A stretch of DNA of 64,000 bases from Tritrichomonas foetus (GCA_001839685.1 MLAK01000671.1:108883-172882), one strand, 5' to 3'; counted from the stretch's first letter, positions 49,784-59,800 are shown. The notes: a model not told the origin generated them from the sequence alone. Numbers and translations: made by a program.

Positions 49784-50944
49784 TTATGTACATTTAACTC
49801 TCATAATTGCTTCTCCATTTTCTTCCCACTCCTCCTTCGTGATGCAGAATCTGTCAAACACGTGAGAAGAAGCAAGAATTGAACCACCAGTCCATACAAG
49901 AAAGTCACCAGCCACCATTTTATGCATTGGATACTGAACTTGGACTTGAAAAACTGGATCTGCAATTTTCTTTGTTTCATTTTTCAGTTTTGCAATAAAT
50001 GAGTTGAGTGAAGAAAAACCGCCGCTTGAAACAATATTTTTCCACAAATCTCTTTTTTGATCATCAGGCGACTCATCAATTGCCATTTTTATCATTTCCG
50101 GTACTGGTAGTACATTTTCTGTTGTATCATCTGAATCAATTGGATTGAAATGCAATGCAGAAATTAATTGCATTTCTGACTTCACATCAATTGGTCTTTG
50201 CTCAGGCAAAAAGTAAAGGAAATCTTCTTCAATTGTATTTTTAGCAAATGTACAGCAGTTATGAATAATGTCAGTCGATAGTTTTCTTTGATGGAGTAAA
50301 TTTTGACCATCGCTGATATCTGCATTTTTCGGTAAAAGTGAAATTGACCTTACATTTAACTGCTCACAGAGCAATTGAGAGAGACCAAAACCTCCAATTG
50401 GATGAATTTTCGCATTTGCGTATTGAACCTTTCCATCAATCACTGGCAAGATTCTGAATGATGACCAGCCAAAATCAACAACTAGAGCTGTTTGTAAACA
50501 ATGGGCGTATGTTGAAAGTGTTGCATCAGGTGAAATGCAAATCCCTGGATTCCCCATCGCTTCGAATCCGATCTCACAGAGCGTTTTCTGCCATTGTCTG
50601 CTGTGGTCTGTTGATACGAGATGCGCTGGCTGAGTGAAAAGACAGAACCTCTCCCTTGGGTCGACTGATAGTTGATCGTATGACCAACTCAAAAAGCTGG
50701 AAAAAAGCCCTGCGTCTGAAATTGTATAAGATTCGTCAATTAATGGAGCAACTTCATATTTATTGGATGTCGTGTAAAGAAACTGATCGTTATAATAAAA
50801 TTCGATATTTTCATCGACTGTTTTATTTGCAACAAATGACGGCTGAGAAATTACTGGGAATCCTTCACCAGCATGACCGACACGAATCATTGCCGAGCCA
50901 ATGTCATAAACAACTGTGCTATAAATATTCGGCTCGCAATTCAT
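49784..50944 (-). CDS. actin-related protein (Arp4-like)
   Basis: A 386-residue actin-fold protein. Phosphate-1 region VVYDIGSAMIRVGHAGEGFP at 12-31, phosphate-2 region VVDFGWSSFRILPV near 163, adenosine region IVSSGGFSSL near 310, and the C-terminal VWTGGSILASSHVFDRFCI followed by TKEEWEENG. The ending RVKCT resembles the ERKCP of Arp4/BAF53 rather than the RKCF of actin. Arp4 binds actin in INO80, SWR1 and NuA4-type nuclear complexes. The subtype is inferred; divergence elsewhere is large. Start ATG is clear; octamers/near-octamers lie 35 and 65 bases upstream. Confidence 0.82.
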   Translation of the reverse strand: MNCEPNIYSTVVYDIGSAMIRVGHAGEGFPVISQPSFVANKTVDENIEFYYNDQFLYTTSNKYEVAPLIDESYTISDAGLFSSFLSWSYDQLSVDPRERFCLFTQPAHLVSTDHSRQWQKTLCEIGFEAMGNPGICISPDATLSTYAHCLQTALVVDFGWSSFRILPVIDGKVQYANAKIHPIGGFGLSQLLCEQLNVRSISLLPKNADISDGQNLLHQRKLSTDIIHNCCTFAKNTIEEDFLYFLPEQRPIDVKSEMQLISALHFNPIDSDDTTENVLPVPEMIKMAIDESPDDQKRDLWKNIVSSGGFSSLNSFIAKLKNETKKIADPVFQVQVQYPMHKMVAGDFLVWTGGSILASSHVFDRFCITKEEWEENGEAIMRVKCT

Positions 50945-52098
50945 TTTTAAACGAGCGCCAAATTAAAATGCCATCATGCACTTTTTCATAGAAAAAAATC
51001 TGGAATGCTAACTTTTTCACATATAATCTAAACTAATAAAAATGTTAATAATGTCTGGTCTGAGATAGTTATTCATTAAAAATATCTCAGTGTGATTAAG
51101 ATCTTAAACTGTTGTAGGCGGAGAATATGATGCAGTACATGTTATAATTGTTTTTTTCACATAAAATTTAGATATCATGATCGAGAACGGTGACTCTGTG
51201 ACTGAATTCATACCTATTGAATTCAAATATAATTCACTGATTTTCATGTGTTTCTCTTCATAGAACACATTTTTACAGCTTGCCTATGCAGATTTCTTGC
51301 ATGACTTCTGTGATCATCAAGTCCTTGATATGGCAAAGTGACAGTCAATGGTGAGTCTTATATGTGTACAAGAAAATATATCAATTATGTTTATTACTTA
51401 TTATGTAGGATTCGCGTTTATATCCTAAATGATTTTGAAAAATGAAAAGCGTGGGCATAAGGAAAATCGATGAATTAGGATTAACACATGATCTTATTTC
51501 AGCACTGCATAATCTTCTCGAAAATGTCTTTTAACATCTCTGAACTTCTTCTAATTATTTATCATCTCTTTCAAAAATCATTAAGATTATCTTAAGATCC
51601 ATGAACTGGAGACTGAGTGTCCAGTACTTGGCTACAAAGGTCTTTTAAATAACTTCATTATTAGATTGTTATTTATATTGGCCCATCAAAAATGTAAAAT
51701 AAATCTAGATTTTTGTTTGTTTTTCGATTTTTCCGAACACTTGAATGGGTAATACAGTTGAATTGGTATGGTTTATGAACTGGAGAATTGTTGATAAATA
51801 CTTGAAGGAAATGGAGAAACATATCGAAATATTTCACATTGAAATGAATAATTTACGGTATGATGTGCATGTAGTTTAGTTTCACAAGAAATGAAGTGAA
51901 AATTTACATTTGAAAACTTGAAAACAAGATGATGTTTATGAAAAATCAAAGGAATCATTTCAACTTCGAAAAAAGAGAAACAAAGGCCAGTCGGTAGCGC
52001 CATACTACCCTAATTAAACTCTTCGAGAAATTTCATCAATCAAAATATTGAAAAGAAAAAAAGGTCAAACATAAGGCTAAAAACTTTACATCAATCAA
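50945..52098. other. intergenic, no gene supported
   Basis: A 1.15 kb AT-rich spacer. AACTTTTT at 51010-51017 and ACTTTTT at 50980-50986 are promoter candidates for the actin-related gene. A 76-codon frame on the minus strand (51773-52003) begins at an ATG but has no recognisable family and is rejected for now. No RNA gene or repeat seen. Confidence 0.5.
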
Positions 52099-52827
52099 TT
52101 AATCGAGGAGAGGATTTTGCAAGGCGCATATTTGTTGGCAACCATCAAGTCCCTGTTCATTCAAACCCGAACGGTGGAAGTTTAGAACCTCTCTGGAGTC
52201 GATTTCAATCACGCGCTTCTTCCATTCCTTTAAAACTCGACCAAACTCGCTCTCACTCATTCCCATTGCACAGAAGAATGGCTGTGAACGCATCACAGAG
52301 AAACCGGCTGCATAGAGTCCGGCCAATGTCTGATAGAATATTCCATCGACGCTGGTCAAGTTCGATCCGTGTGAGAAATTTGCGTTTGGCGAGCCAGTCG
52401 TGATACAAAGCATGATTTTCTTACCTCGATTGGGCCCATTATCGTAATATGACGAATTCGGATTTCTGACGGCCGTGGCGCATAAAACCTTCTCCATCCA
52501 GGCATAGAAGACTGCTGGGAAGTTCAGCCACCACATCGGGCCGCACGCAATGACGTGTGTCGCCCAATCCAAATTATCGCATTGTTCTTCGATTTCTTTG
52601 GATTGGTTATTTCTGCGGAATTCTGAATAGCAGTTGAATCTCGATTTATCGTGGATTTTGACGAAGTCTTCTTCTCGCAGGCATTTATCGAATCCGCAAC
52701 GAACGAGATCAACAACGCGAACTTCGTGGCCTGCTTCTGTGAGAGCTTGCTTAGAGGCCTCGGCGACTTGGTGAGCGTGGCTTTTTCCTTTTGTATCGGA
52801 GTGAGCAATGAGAATTAAAACTCGCAT
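52099..52827 (-). CDS. flavodoxin-fold NAD(P)H oxidoreductase, paralogue 2
   Basis: A 242-residue paralogue of the gene at 27570-28295, about two-thirds identical by eye, with identical key blocks (VLILIAHSD, GPMWWLNFPAVFY, NGPNRGKKIMLCITT, LTSVDGIFYQTL, GLNEQGLDGCQQICAL). Role as for paralogue 1. The frame extends 23 codons upstream to a TTG; the ATG at 52827 aligns exactly with the start of the paralogue. Codon choice is visibly more GC-rich than in neighbouring genes and in paralogue 1, which may mean higher expression. AACTTTTT octamer on the sense strand at 52863-52856, 29 bases before the ATG. Confidence 0.85.
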   Translation of the reverse strand: MRVLILIAHSDTKGKSHAHQVAEASKQALTEAGHEVRVVDLVRCGFDKCLREEDFVKIHDKSRFNCYSEFRRNNQSKEIEEQCDNLDWATHVIACGPMWWLNFPAVFYAWMEKVLCATAVRNPNSSYYDNGPNRGKKIMLCITTGSPNANFSHGSNLTSVDGIFYQTLAGLYAAGFSVMRSQPFFCAMGMSESEFGRVLKEWKKRVIEIDSREVLNFHRSGLNEQGLDGCQQICALQNPLLD

Positions 52828-53222
52828 TTTTGAAATGAAGTGAAGTGGATCATTCAAAAAGTTAATATATTTAAGTGACCAAATAGCAGATGCCAAAATA
52901 TTTTATGAATCGTTTTCAGAAAATCTGTCATGATAAAAAATACCTCAAAAAAAAATCACATAGCAGTAGTTAGATTTCTGACTACATATATAAGCATTGC
53001 TGTTAAGGCCAAGATGCCTAAAAATTTGGGATAATATTAGGGAGTGAAAATCAATTCTTCATCAATCTTGGTCACATTAGGGAAATATAGGACCTAAATG
53101 AGTTAACATAAATAGAACCTTCTCTTCAATAAATTTATAAAAAAAGTGAAAAAAGAGAAGGATAAAAGAAGTTAATTTTTATATAAAAAACAAACAAATA
53201 TAAATTACATGATAGAAGAAAA
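52828..53222. other. intergenic with oxidoreductase promoter
   Basis: AT-rich spacer. The octamer at 52856-52863 is the only landmark. No gene seen. Confidence 0.5.
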
Positions 53223-55379
53223 TTAATCATCAGAACTACTATCTGATGAAAGCGAAAGATAATCATCTGGAATTGGCATTCCTTTATCTCGATAATATTT
53301 CCTGGATTTTTTCTTAAAAATTTTTTGAGATTGTTCTTTGAAAATGTCTTGTGGATTGTATTTTGGCTGGTATTCCTTTAATTGAGATTGTTCTTGTTCG
53401 TCATCTTCGTCAGATGAAGATTCAGGTTCGATTGAGAAAAAAGTATTTTCTGAAGGTTGCTCATTTCCAAGATCTAACGTTTTTAACAGTAAAGAGTTAT
53501 AATCTGTTTTTTCTTTCTTCCGTTGGCGAATTTCCATTGGAGGCCTTTTTTCATGACTCTTATTCGAATGTTTTTTCGAATGATTGCCAATATTTTGAGA
53601 GATGGAAATGACTTGAACATCATCAGATGTTGATGAATCGCTGTCTGACGAAGAAGAAAACTGTGATGCTGTATATTCTTTTGATGGCACTAATCTCCGT
53701 GATTGAGTAGAATTTCTTTGTGGTGATGAACGATTATGGTTATGTTGATATCTATTTCTGGCTTGCTCTTCATTTCCATTTTGAGTGAGTGAATGTTTGT
53801 TTCTTAAATCATCAATTATTGTAACAGATTGTTCAGAATCTGAATCAGAAACAAGTTTAGAATTATAACTATCATTATTCGAACTTGAAGAAGAAGAAAT
53901 GTGAAATTCATCAGAAGAATCGCTTTTATGGCTATTTTTTGTTTTGAGAGAAATATTTTTTGCATCTTTAGAAGGACTCAAATTTCTAGTATTTATTCGG
54001 TTTTGCTTATCACTTGGCATTTCTTCTTCCAAGATAATTTCATGTGAATCAGATTCATATAAAGAGGGTATATCATCATTAGGAGATTCAAAATCATTCT
54101 CACGATTGACATGATTTAAATCATTCAAATCCCTTTCTTTCATATTATTTAATTCATTATTATTACCGTTATTTCTATGAATATTTGTATTAGTATTATG
54201 GCTATCAAAATTATTAGATTTGTGATTTCCATAATAACTGAAACTATTTCTACTATTATGATCATTATCGATATTGCTATGGTTATTGTGATTATAATTG
54301 CTAAAATGATTATTATTATTATTGTTATTGTTATAATCATTATGATTGTGAAGATGATAATCATTTTGATGATTATTGTTATTATAATTGTTGAGGCGAT
54401 CGTTCGAGATGTTGTTTTGATTGTGATTTTGATCAGTAGTTTGGTTGTTGGATTGGTTTTGTCTTTCTTTTCTCCTTTCTCTTGCCCAAGATGGAATTCC
54501 AGTATTTTTGAGCACTTTCAATAAAACTTCAGATGAATGAAAATTTTCTAAATTCAAATGTCCATGAAAACAATCAAGAAACTTTTGATTTCGTTTTTCG
54601 TAAGGCGATATTCCTTCTTCAAACATGGCCATTTCTTCTTCAGTCACTTCATACTTAATATTCACTTCATCACACGAAAACCAAATGTATTGGAACTTAC
54701 CAATGAAGTTTTTTCCATCCCATTTTATGACATTTATATGAGAGTTCCAAAAAACGATGTTTGAACAGGTTGTTGAAAGACCTTCTTGTTTAAAAGGGAC
54801 AGTTGGTGCTTTATAATTTTGTGGCATCAAATGGTTGAGTTTTTCTTGACTATTCAAACCAGGATGTAATGCCAAATTTTCGTAGTCAATGTGTGGATAA
54901 GTTTTCAGGAGAATTTTAGCTTTATCTTTTTTTAAATCTAAAACTTGGGCAATTTGATCATGGAATTCTGGATTAGAAATCGTTACTATTTGTCCGGGAT
55001 GAAAATGAAGACATTTGACAGGATTACAAAAATAATTTTCGAGGGATTTAATTTGAATCATTGAAAGCTGTTTCGGAATGGCGCCTATTCCAGAAATATG
55101 TTTTAATGTCATTTGGATCGATTTTAAGCTACTGGCTTCGATGTAAACTCGGTCGATATTATCTGGTAAAATAAACGCTGAATAGATCGAATTTTGGAAA
55201 ACGTGTGGAAGGAGTTGCAATAAGGCGTGTAAAACAGGAAGTCCATAGCCAGTTGGAGCGTCGAATATATATAATGGATATTGTTTCGTAAAATTCGGAA
55301 AAGGTTGCGAAATATTTGGAAAGGCGTCATGATCCATAAAGTTTGGTCGAATCACATTCTGTGACATCGCCTTTTCCAT
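53223..55379 (-). CDS. SPT5: divergent Spt5 transcription elongation factor
   Basis: A 718-residue protein. Residues ~35-120 read as the NGN domain (VLHALLQLLPHVFQNSIYSAF, VYIEASSLKSIQMTLKHISG, PKQLSMIQIKSLENYF). Then a KOW module at ~125-167 (FHPGQIVTISNPEFHDQIAQ, KAKILLKTYPHIDYE) closely parallels Spt5 KOW1 (GDWVRIKRGxYKGDLAQV...VKLIPRIDY). A second KOW-like segment with WDGKNFIGKFQYIWFS and TEEEMAMFEE follows at ~215-270. The rest is Asn/His-rich (~315-430) then Ser/Asp-rich low complexity. Spt5 clamps RNA polymerase II with Spt4 during elongation. The acidic N-terminal region and later KOW domains are missing, so divergence is great. A TCATTT initiator-like site gives a 9-base leader. Confidence 0.68.
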   Translation of the reverse strand: MEKAMSQNVIRPNFMDHDAFPNISQPFPNFTKQYPLYIFDAPTGYGLPVLHALLQLLPHVFQNSIYSAFILPDNIDRVYIEASSLKSIQMTLKHISGIGAIPKQLSMIQIKSLENYFCNPVKCLHFHPGQIVTISNPEFHDQIAQVLDLKKDKAKILLKTYPHIDYENLALHPGLNSQEKLNHLMPQNYKAPTVPFKQEGLSTTCSNIVFWNSHINVIKWDGKNFIGKFQYIWFSCDEVNIKYEVTEEEMAMFEEGISPYEKRNQKFLDCFHGHLNLENFHSSEVLLKVLKNTGIPSWARERRKERQNQSNNQTTDQNHNQNNISNDRLNNYNNNNHQNDYHLHNHNDYNNNNNNNNHFSNYNHNNHSNIDNDHNSRNSFSYYGNHKSNNFDSHNTNTNIHRNNGNNNELNNMKERDLNDLNHVNRENDFESPNDDIPSLYESDSHEIILEEEMPSDKQNRINTRNLSPSKDAKNISLKTKNSHKSDSSDEFHISSSSSSNNDSYNSKLVSDSDSEQSVTIIDDLRNKHSLTQNGNEEQARNRYQHNHNRSSPQRNSTQSRRLVPSKEYTASQFSSSSDSDSSTSDDVQVISISQNIGNHSKKHSNKSHEKRPPMEIRQRKKEKTDYNSLLLKTLDLGNEQPSENTFFSIEPESSSDEDDEQEQSQLKEYQPKYNPQDIFKEQSQKIFKKKSRKYYRDKGMPIPDDYLSLSSDSSSDD

Positions 55380-55831
55380 TCAGAAAATGACAATTTTCGA
55401 ATTTTCAAAAATGAAATGGATTTTTTTTCAAGCGAAATTTGGTCGAGAAACATCAAAAATTCGTCACCTCATTTTTCGAGCTCATTTCCATCAATGAAAT
55501 AAAGAAATATCTCAGTAAAAGATAGATATGTCTCTACATAATGTAGACTGCATTTCGACCAAGCTTGATAAAGATTACGACCAAATTCGGCCATTTCAAA
55601 AGATATAAATGAATTTCTTCTCTACATAATGAATTTTAACTTCTGGTTTATGTTTTGGCCATAATGTAGAGGTATAAAGATAGATTGTTTAAATTAGGAT
55701 TCAGAACAATAAAGAGAGAAATAAATTGTCTTCCTGTTTCTCCAAATTATTGAAATATTTCAATGAGAAAAAGTAGTGAAAAAGAAAATATACATGCATA
55801 TTTATTGATAAAAATATAGTTCTAATAATTT
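55380..55831. other. intergenic with repeated CTCTACATAATG
   Basis: CTCTACATAATG occurs near 55532 and 55620; an inverted relative (ATAATGTAGAGG) lies near 55663. The first is part of the palindrome CTACATAATGTAG. Otherwise AT-rich spacer; no gene seen. Confidence 0.5.
55385..55390 (-). promoter_or_regulatory. initiator-like TCATTT upstream of Spt5
   Basis: Sense TCATTT fits the trichomonad initiator TCA(Y)(W); the start at its A would give about a 9-base leader to the ATG at 55379. Confidence 0.45.
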
Positions 55832-58800
55832 TCAATAATCAGGGTGATATGATTTTCGGATATCATCAAGCTCTGAATCAATTAATTGAGTATTACAGAA
55901 TTGTTGACAATACAATCGAAGTAGATTTTTTCTTTGTTTCAGAGTTTCTTTTGAGTCTACCATTGAGCATAGAATTTCTACATTTGGGAGTGTAGAAATA
56001 ATTTCTAATACATTATCATGATTAGCGGGTTTAATGAAGTTTATTGTTTCAGAAGGGGGATCTTGTCTAAGATAAATTATCGTTGCTTTCTTAAAATAAT
56101 AATCATTTGTTTTTGAATTCTGAAATTGTTGTAAAAGTGCCTTCAAATATTTACTTGTAAATGAGTGTTCCCTGGCTATTGTATCCTGAAATATAAATAA
56201 ATGTTTATTATGTGCTAATAAATGATCATAAAATAGTGTGCCTGGTGGAGCATCATATGGTTGATAATAATTTGCGGTGTTATTTCGAATACTTTTACAA
56301 ATTTCAATAACATTGGGAGCTTTGTCTTCAATTGTAGTACACGCATTTAACATGATTGAGAAGAGTTTTGACATGAATAGAGAATTATCACTGTCATTTT
56401 TTAATATTTTTCTACATTGAAGTACAATGCATGATTCTTTCAAAAAAACTTTTGCTGAATTCTCAAATCCTAGTCCTTTCTCAACTGGCCCAACAAATAA
56501 TGCACTCAATATGTGAATCATGTTTTGCTTGTCGTGTTCAGAATAGCCTTGATAAGAATTTGTCATATAAAGCCAGGCATCATATGATGTTGGTATAGCA
56601 TATTTATATGGATTTTGTGTTTCCAATGGTTTAGGCGGGGAAATTATAAATAATAATTTTTTCTCTTTGATGATATTATTCAAAAAATGAGAGTCTTTAG
56701 TAACATTCACCTCCAGAAAAATGGAATCATTTGATTGACTTTTCATTTTTTCATGAATATGCATTATTGAATTTTCATCAAAAGCATATCCTATGACATT
56801 TCGCAAGTTAAAATTAATAAGTTTTGCAAGCTGGACAGCATTTCTCATGAATTTATTCAGATTAATTCTTTTTGTCAATTTCAATATACTAATGAACTCT
56901 GAAGCTGTGCAAGTAGGTGCAAAAGTAGCATTTTCATCTCTACTGGAAGTTTGACGCCTGGCATATGAATTGCAAATGAAAGATCGAGAAGATTGTTGCT
57001 GTGAAACATTTCCATCATAGATAGTAAAATATTCTTTATTGTGAAGATCAAGCGTGATATAGTTTTTATCATCTATTTCAAATCCAAAATGTTTAAAAAC
57101 AAAAATATTTGAGTTAGTTAATGGTATTGGTGTAAAAGAATCAATCAAATATAATTGATAAGGATTAAATATTAAACACTGTGCCTCAATAATTTGTGCA
57201 GAGCCAATAATTACGATTCTATTTGTTCGAAGGAAAAAAATGGTTCCTTTTTCCTTATCAACTTGGTCTTTATCGTAGTAGCGTAATAACAAGATAAGAT
57301 AATTTATATTTGACAAATAATCGGTTTGTCGAGGAAAAGGTTCGGATTTCCATCTAAGTAATATATATGGAATAATACTCGATTTTCCAATTCCTGGCGA
57401 TCCTGTAAGATATCTGTATAGAGAAGTTATTTTGGTAAACTTATGTTGTTCTGAGTCATATTTAAATGATGATTCGTAGAATTCAGGATACCAACTCAAG
57501 ATACGAATACCATACATATTTGCGTAATCAAGATAAATAACATTCCGTCCGAATTGGTTAGGTTCATTTTCATCTATCTTTGATTTAAGATTTATATAGC
57601 TGTTCTCAGGAGAACAAAACATTGACATATAAGCATTAAAATATTTATCTTTAATTGAATTACTTTTGTCAAAAAAAGTTAGTTTGAGCCATAGAATAGG
57701 ATATTGACCTGATAAAATATCAAAATTATTAGGTAGTCGAATTTGAAGATAATTAGAGTCGAGTTTAGCAAATATACAATCTGTATTTAAAAGTGCAATT
57801 CCTGATAAAATATTGATGAGTGCTATTTGATGATCATAATTTAATGAAAGAATTGATTGATAAAAATTCTCGAAGGATGTGGAATGGAAAATTTTTTGTG
57901 GATCAGACAAAATATCTACAAATTTTTTGCGTTGGATCAAAATTGTGTTTTGAACATCTCTTATAAGTTGATTTTTGTCTTCATGAAGATGAGGTGACTG
58001 TAGAGGAATGCCTTGCTTATTGTATAGTATTTTTGTACATTTTATTGAACTTTTTTTAATTAATTTTAGAAATTCTTCAAAATCATATTCTGAATAATTT
58101 GAAGGGCATTTTTGTTCGAGTATTGTTGGGTTATTTTGATAATGAAAGAAAAGATTAATCAAATTTATTCCTCTTATAATCTGTTTGTGGTAGCTAGAAT
58201 TGATAAAGTATAATAGTGTTAAAATTTTTTGTTGTATATCGTCATCTTGAATTTTGGATATATAATCAGGATTTATCATACTGAAGATTTGTCTCAAAAT
58301 GTTTTGTGAATTGGAATTTGGTCCAAAAATATGTAAAATGTTGTTAATTAACAATTCATTTTCTTGCCATTTATCTCCTTTTATTATTGCCGAAGAAAAT
58401 GATTGAAGAAAATCAAGAAGTTTTTGTTGTGTTGTTGGTATTTCAATATTTGGTTCCTTTACTGGAAAAAATTGCAAAAGATTTTTAAGATTGCTCTGAA
58501 ATTCAGGGCAGCAAAAATCTTGCCAAATAACCTGATTTATCATGCCTCTTTTTTTGATTAGATATAATAAATTGATTAAATTTAAAATATCATTAATTTT
58601 CTTCTGGTATGAAGGTAGGAAAAGATAAATAATACTTGATACCATTTGCTGGATTTCGGGATTCAATAAAGCATGAAGTTTCTCTGGTTCCAGAACTTGT
58701 TTGAATATGTGGAAGTAATTATTTGGATTATTTTCAGATAATAAAGCTAATAGATCTAAAAAGTTGGGTAATTGAAGGAGTTCTTCTTCACTTTTCAAAT

Positions 58801-59800
58801 TAAATTGAGAATTTTCGTTGAAGATAGTCATTCGATAGGGATAAAAATCTGATAATGAAAGATTTTTTTCATGTTCTAGTTTGCATATATCAGATAATAT
58901 TTCTGTGTATGGTTTTATAATATCAAGAAATGAGTGTAATACTGATTGATGACTTAACGTCTTTTGAATGTCTTCAATAGTCTGCTGAGATTTCTCTGTA
59001 TCAATAGATGAAATAAACTGGTCTATGAAAAAATTATTTTGGATTACATTTCCAAATAAAATAATTCGCTCATTTTGAAACATTTTTTCAAAATCAAATC
59101 CATAAAATAATGATCTTTTAAATACTAAATTTGCAAAGCTTTTGGATGTTGTGATCGTGATTTTGCTTCTTGATTTAGTTTGATTTTTTTCTTTTTTATT
59201 AATATATTGATTGTAACGATGAAATCTATCAACTGGACAACTTGGACTATTAAAGAAGAGATCTTCAATGTCAGATGGGGATTTATTTTCCAATATTGTA
59301 TAGTCAAAACAATTTTTCTGTATATAATTTGCTGTTTTATAATGAGCACAAAATATACAGCCAGTATTTGACAAAAAATCTTTTTCTGCAATTGTGTCTC
59401 TTTCACGACATACCGGGAATGAAACATTATCATATCGAGAAATTTCATAATTTATCAAAACCTTGTCACTAATCTGATATCTCCTGAAACTGGCTAACAA
59501 ATCACTGAGAAGAGTCCAATTATTAAGAATGAGAATAATGGAAAATGTTTGTCGAGACTGAAAAAATGAAGAAAAAATACTTGATAAAACATCTGTGTTT
59601 TCTGGAAACCATATTGGATGTTGTTTCACTTTCTTTCTTAAAAATTGGGTAAAAGTAGTATAATGACGACATTTAGAAGGACCAATTTCCAAATTCCAAA
59701 TATCATCTGGTGTTGATTTATTCAATTCTTTGGAGTATGCATCATTCAGTTTCTCGTGGAACTGTTGGAGACGCTGAGAAAATGTCGGGGAATTATTCAT
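55832..59800 (-). CDS. 1322-aa protein with P-loop, RHS/Crinkler-like NTPase candidate
   Basis: A very large single frame. The N-terminal ~790 residues are helical and contain two copies of a ~95-residue repeat (~360-455 and ~496-590, sharing IQQ...Y...SY.K.I..(N)LINL). A Walker A motif GSPGIGKSS is at 800-808, followed by IPYILLRW, a possible Walker B strand QLYLIDSF ~80 residues later, and the segment LLFIISPPKP, then KYAIPTSYDAWLYM. That order (GxPGxGKS, hydrophobic helix, hhhhD, then an SSP-like turn and a P-x-W-like helix) is that of RHS and Crinkler-type P-loop proteins. If right, it is a STAND-like regulatory ATPase of transposon-related origin. No signal peptide. Function unknown; the assignment is inference from pattern. 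Confidence 0.5.
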   Translation of the reverse strand: MNNSPTFSQRLQQFHEKLNDAYSKELNKSTPDDIWNLEIGPSKCRHYTTFTQFLRKKVKQHPIWFPENTDVLSSIFSSFFQSRQTFSIILILNNWTLLSDLLASFRRYQISDKVLINYEISRYDNVSFPVCRERDTIAEKDFLSNTGCIFCAHYKTANYIQKNCFDYTILENKSPSDIEDLFFNSPSCPVDRFHRYNQYINKKEKNQTKSRSKITITTSKSFANLVFKRSLFYGFDFEKMFQNERIILFGNVIQNNFFIDQFISSIDTEKSQQTIEDIQKTLSHQSVLHSFLDIIKPYTEILSDICKLEHEKNLSLSDFYPYRMTIFNENSQFNLKSEEELLQLPNFLDLLALLSENNPNNYFHIFKQVLEPEKLHALLNPEIQQMVSSIIYLFLPSYQKKINDILNLINLLYLIKKRGMINQVIWQDFCCPEFQSNLKNLLQFFPVKEPNIEIPTTQQKLLDFLQSFSSAIIKGDKWQENELLINNILHIFGPNSNSQNILRQIFSMINPDYISKIQDDDIQQKILTLLYFINSSYHKQIIRGINLINLFFHYQNNPTILEQKCPSNYSEYDFEEFLKLIKKSSIKCTKILYNKQGIPLQSPHLHEDKNQLIRDVQNTILIQRKKFVDILSDPQKIFHSTSFENFYQSILSLNYDHQIALINILSGIALLNTDCIFAKLDSNYLQIRLPNNFDILSGQYPILWLKLTFFDKSNSIKDKYFNAYMSMFCSPENSYINLKSKIDENEPNQFGRNVIYLDYANMYGIRILSWYPEFYESSFKYDSEQHKFTKITSLYRYLTGSPGIGKSSIIPYILLRWKSEPFPRQTDYLSNINYLILLLRYYDKDQVDKEKGTIFFLRTNRIVIIGSAQIIEAQCLIFNPYQLYLIDSFTPIPLTNSNIFVFKHFGFEIDDKNYITLDLHNKEYFTIYDGNVSQQQSSRSFICNSYARRQTSSRDENATFAPTCTASEFISILKLTKRINLNKFMRNAVQLAKLINFNLRNVIGYAFDENSIMHIHEKMKSQSNDSIFLEVNVTKDSHFLNNIIKEKKLLFIISPPKPLETQNPYKYAIPTSYDAWLYMTNSYQGYSEHDKQNMIHILSALFVGPVEKGLGFENSAKVFLKESCIVLQCRKILKNDSDNSLFMSKLFSIMLNACTTIEDKAPNVIEICKSIRNNTANYYQPYDAPPGTLFYDHLLAHNKHLFIFQDTIAREHSFTSKYLKALLQQFQNSKTNDYYFKKATIIYLRQDPPSETINFIKPANHDNVLEIISTLPNVEILCSMVDSKETLKQRKNLLRLYCQQFCNTQLIDSELDDIRKSYHPDY

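Noticed and set aside
51773..52003. 76-codon minus-strand frame with ATG
   Set aside because: No recognisable family, Phe/His/Ser-rich composition; could be a small gene, but evidence is insufficient.
54149..54524. Ile/Met-rich frames antisense to the Asn-rich part of Spt5
   Set aside because: Mirror of AAT/GAT codon runs, not independent genes.
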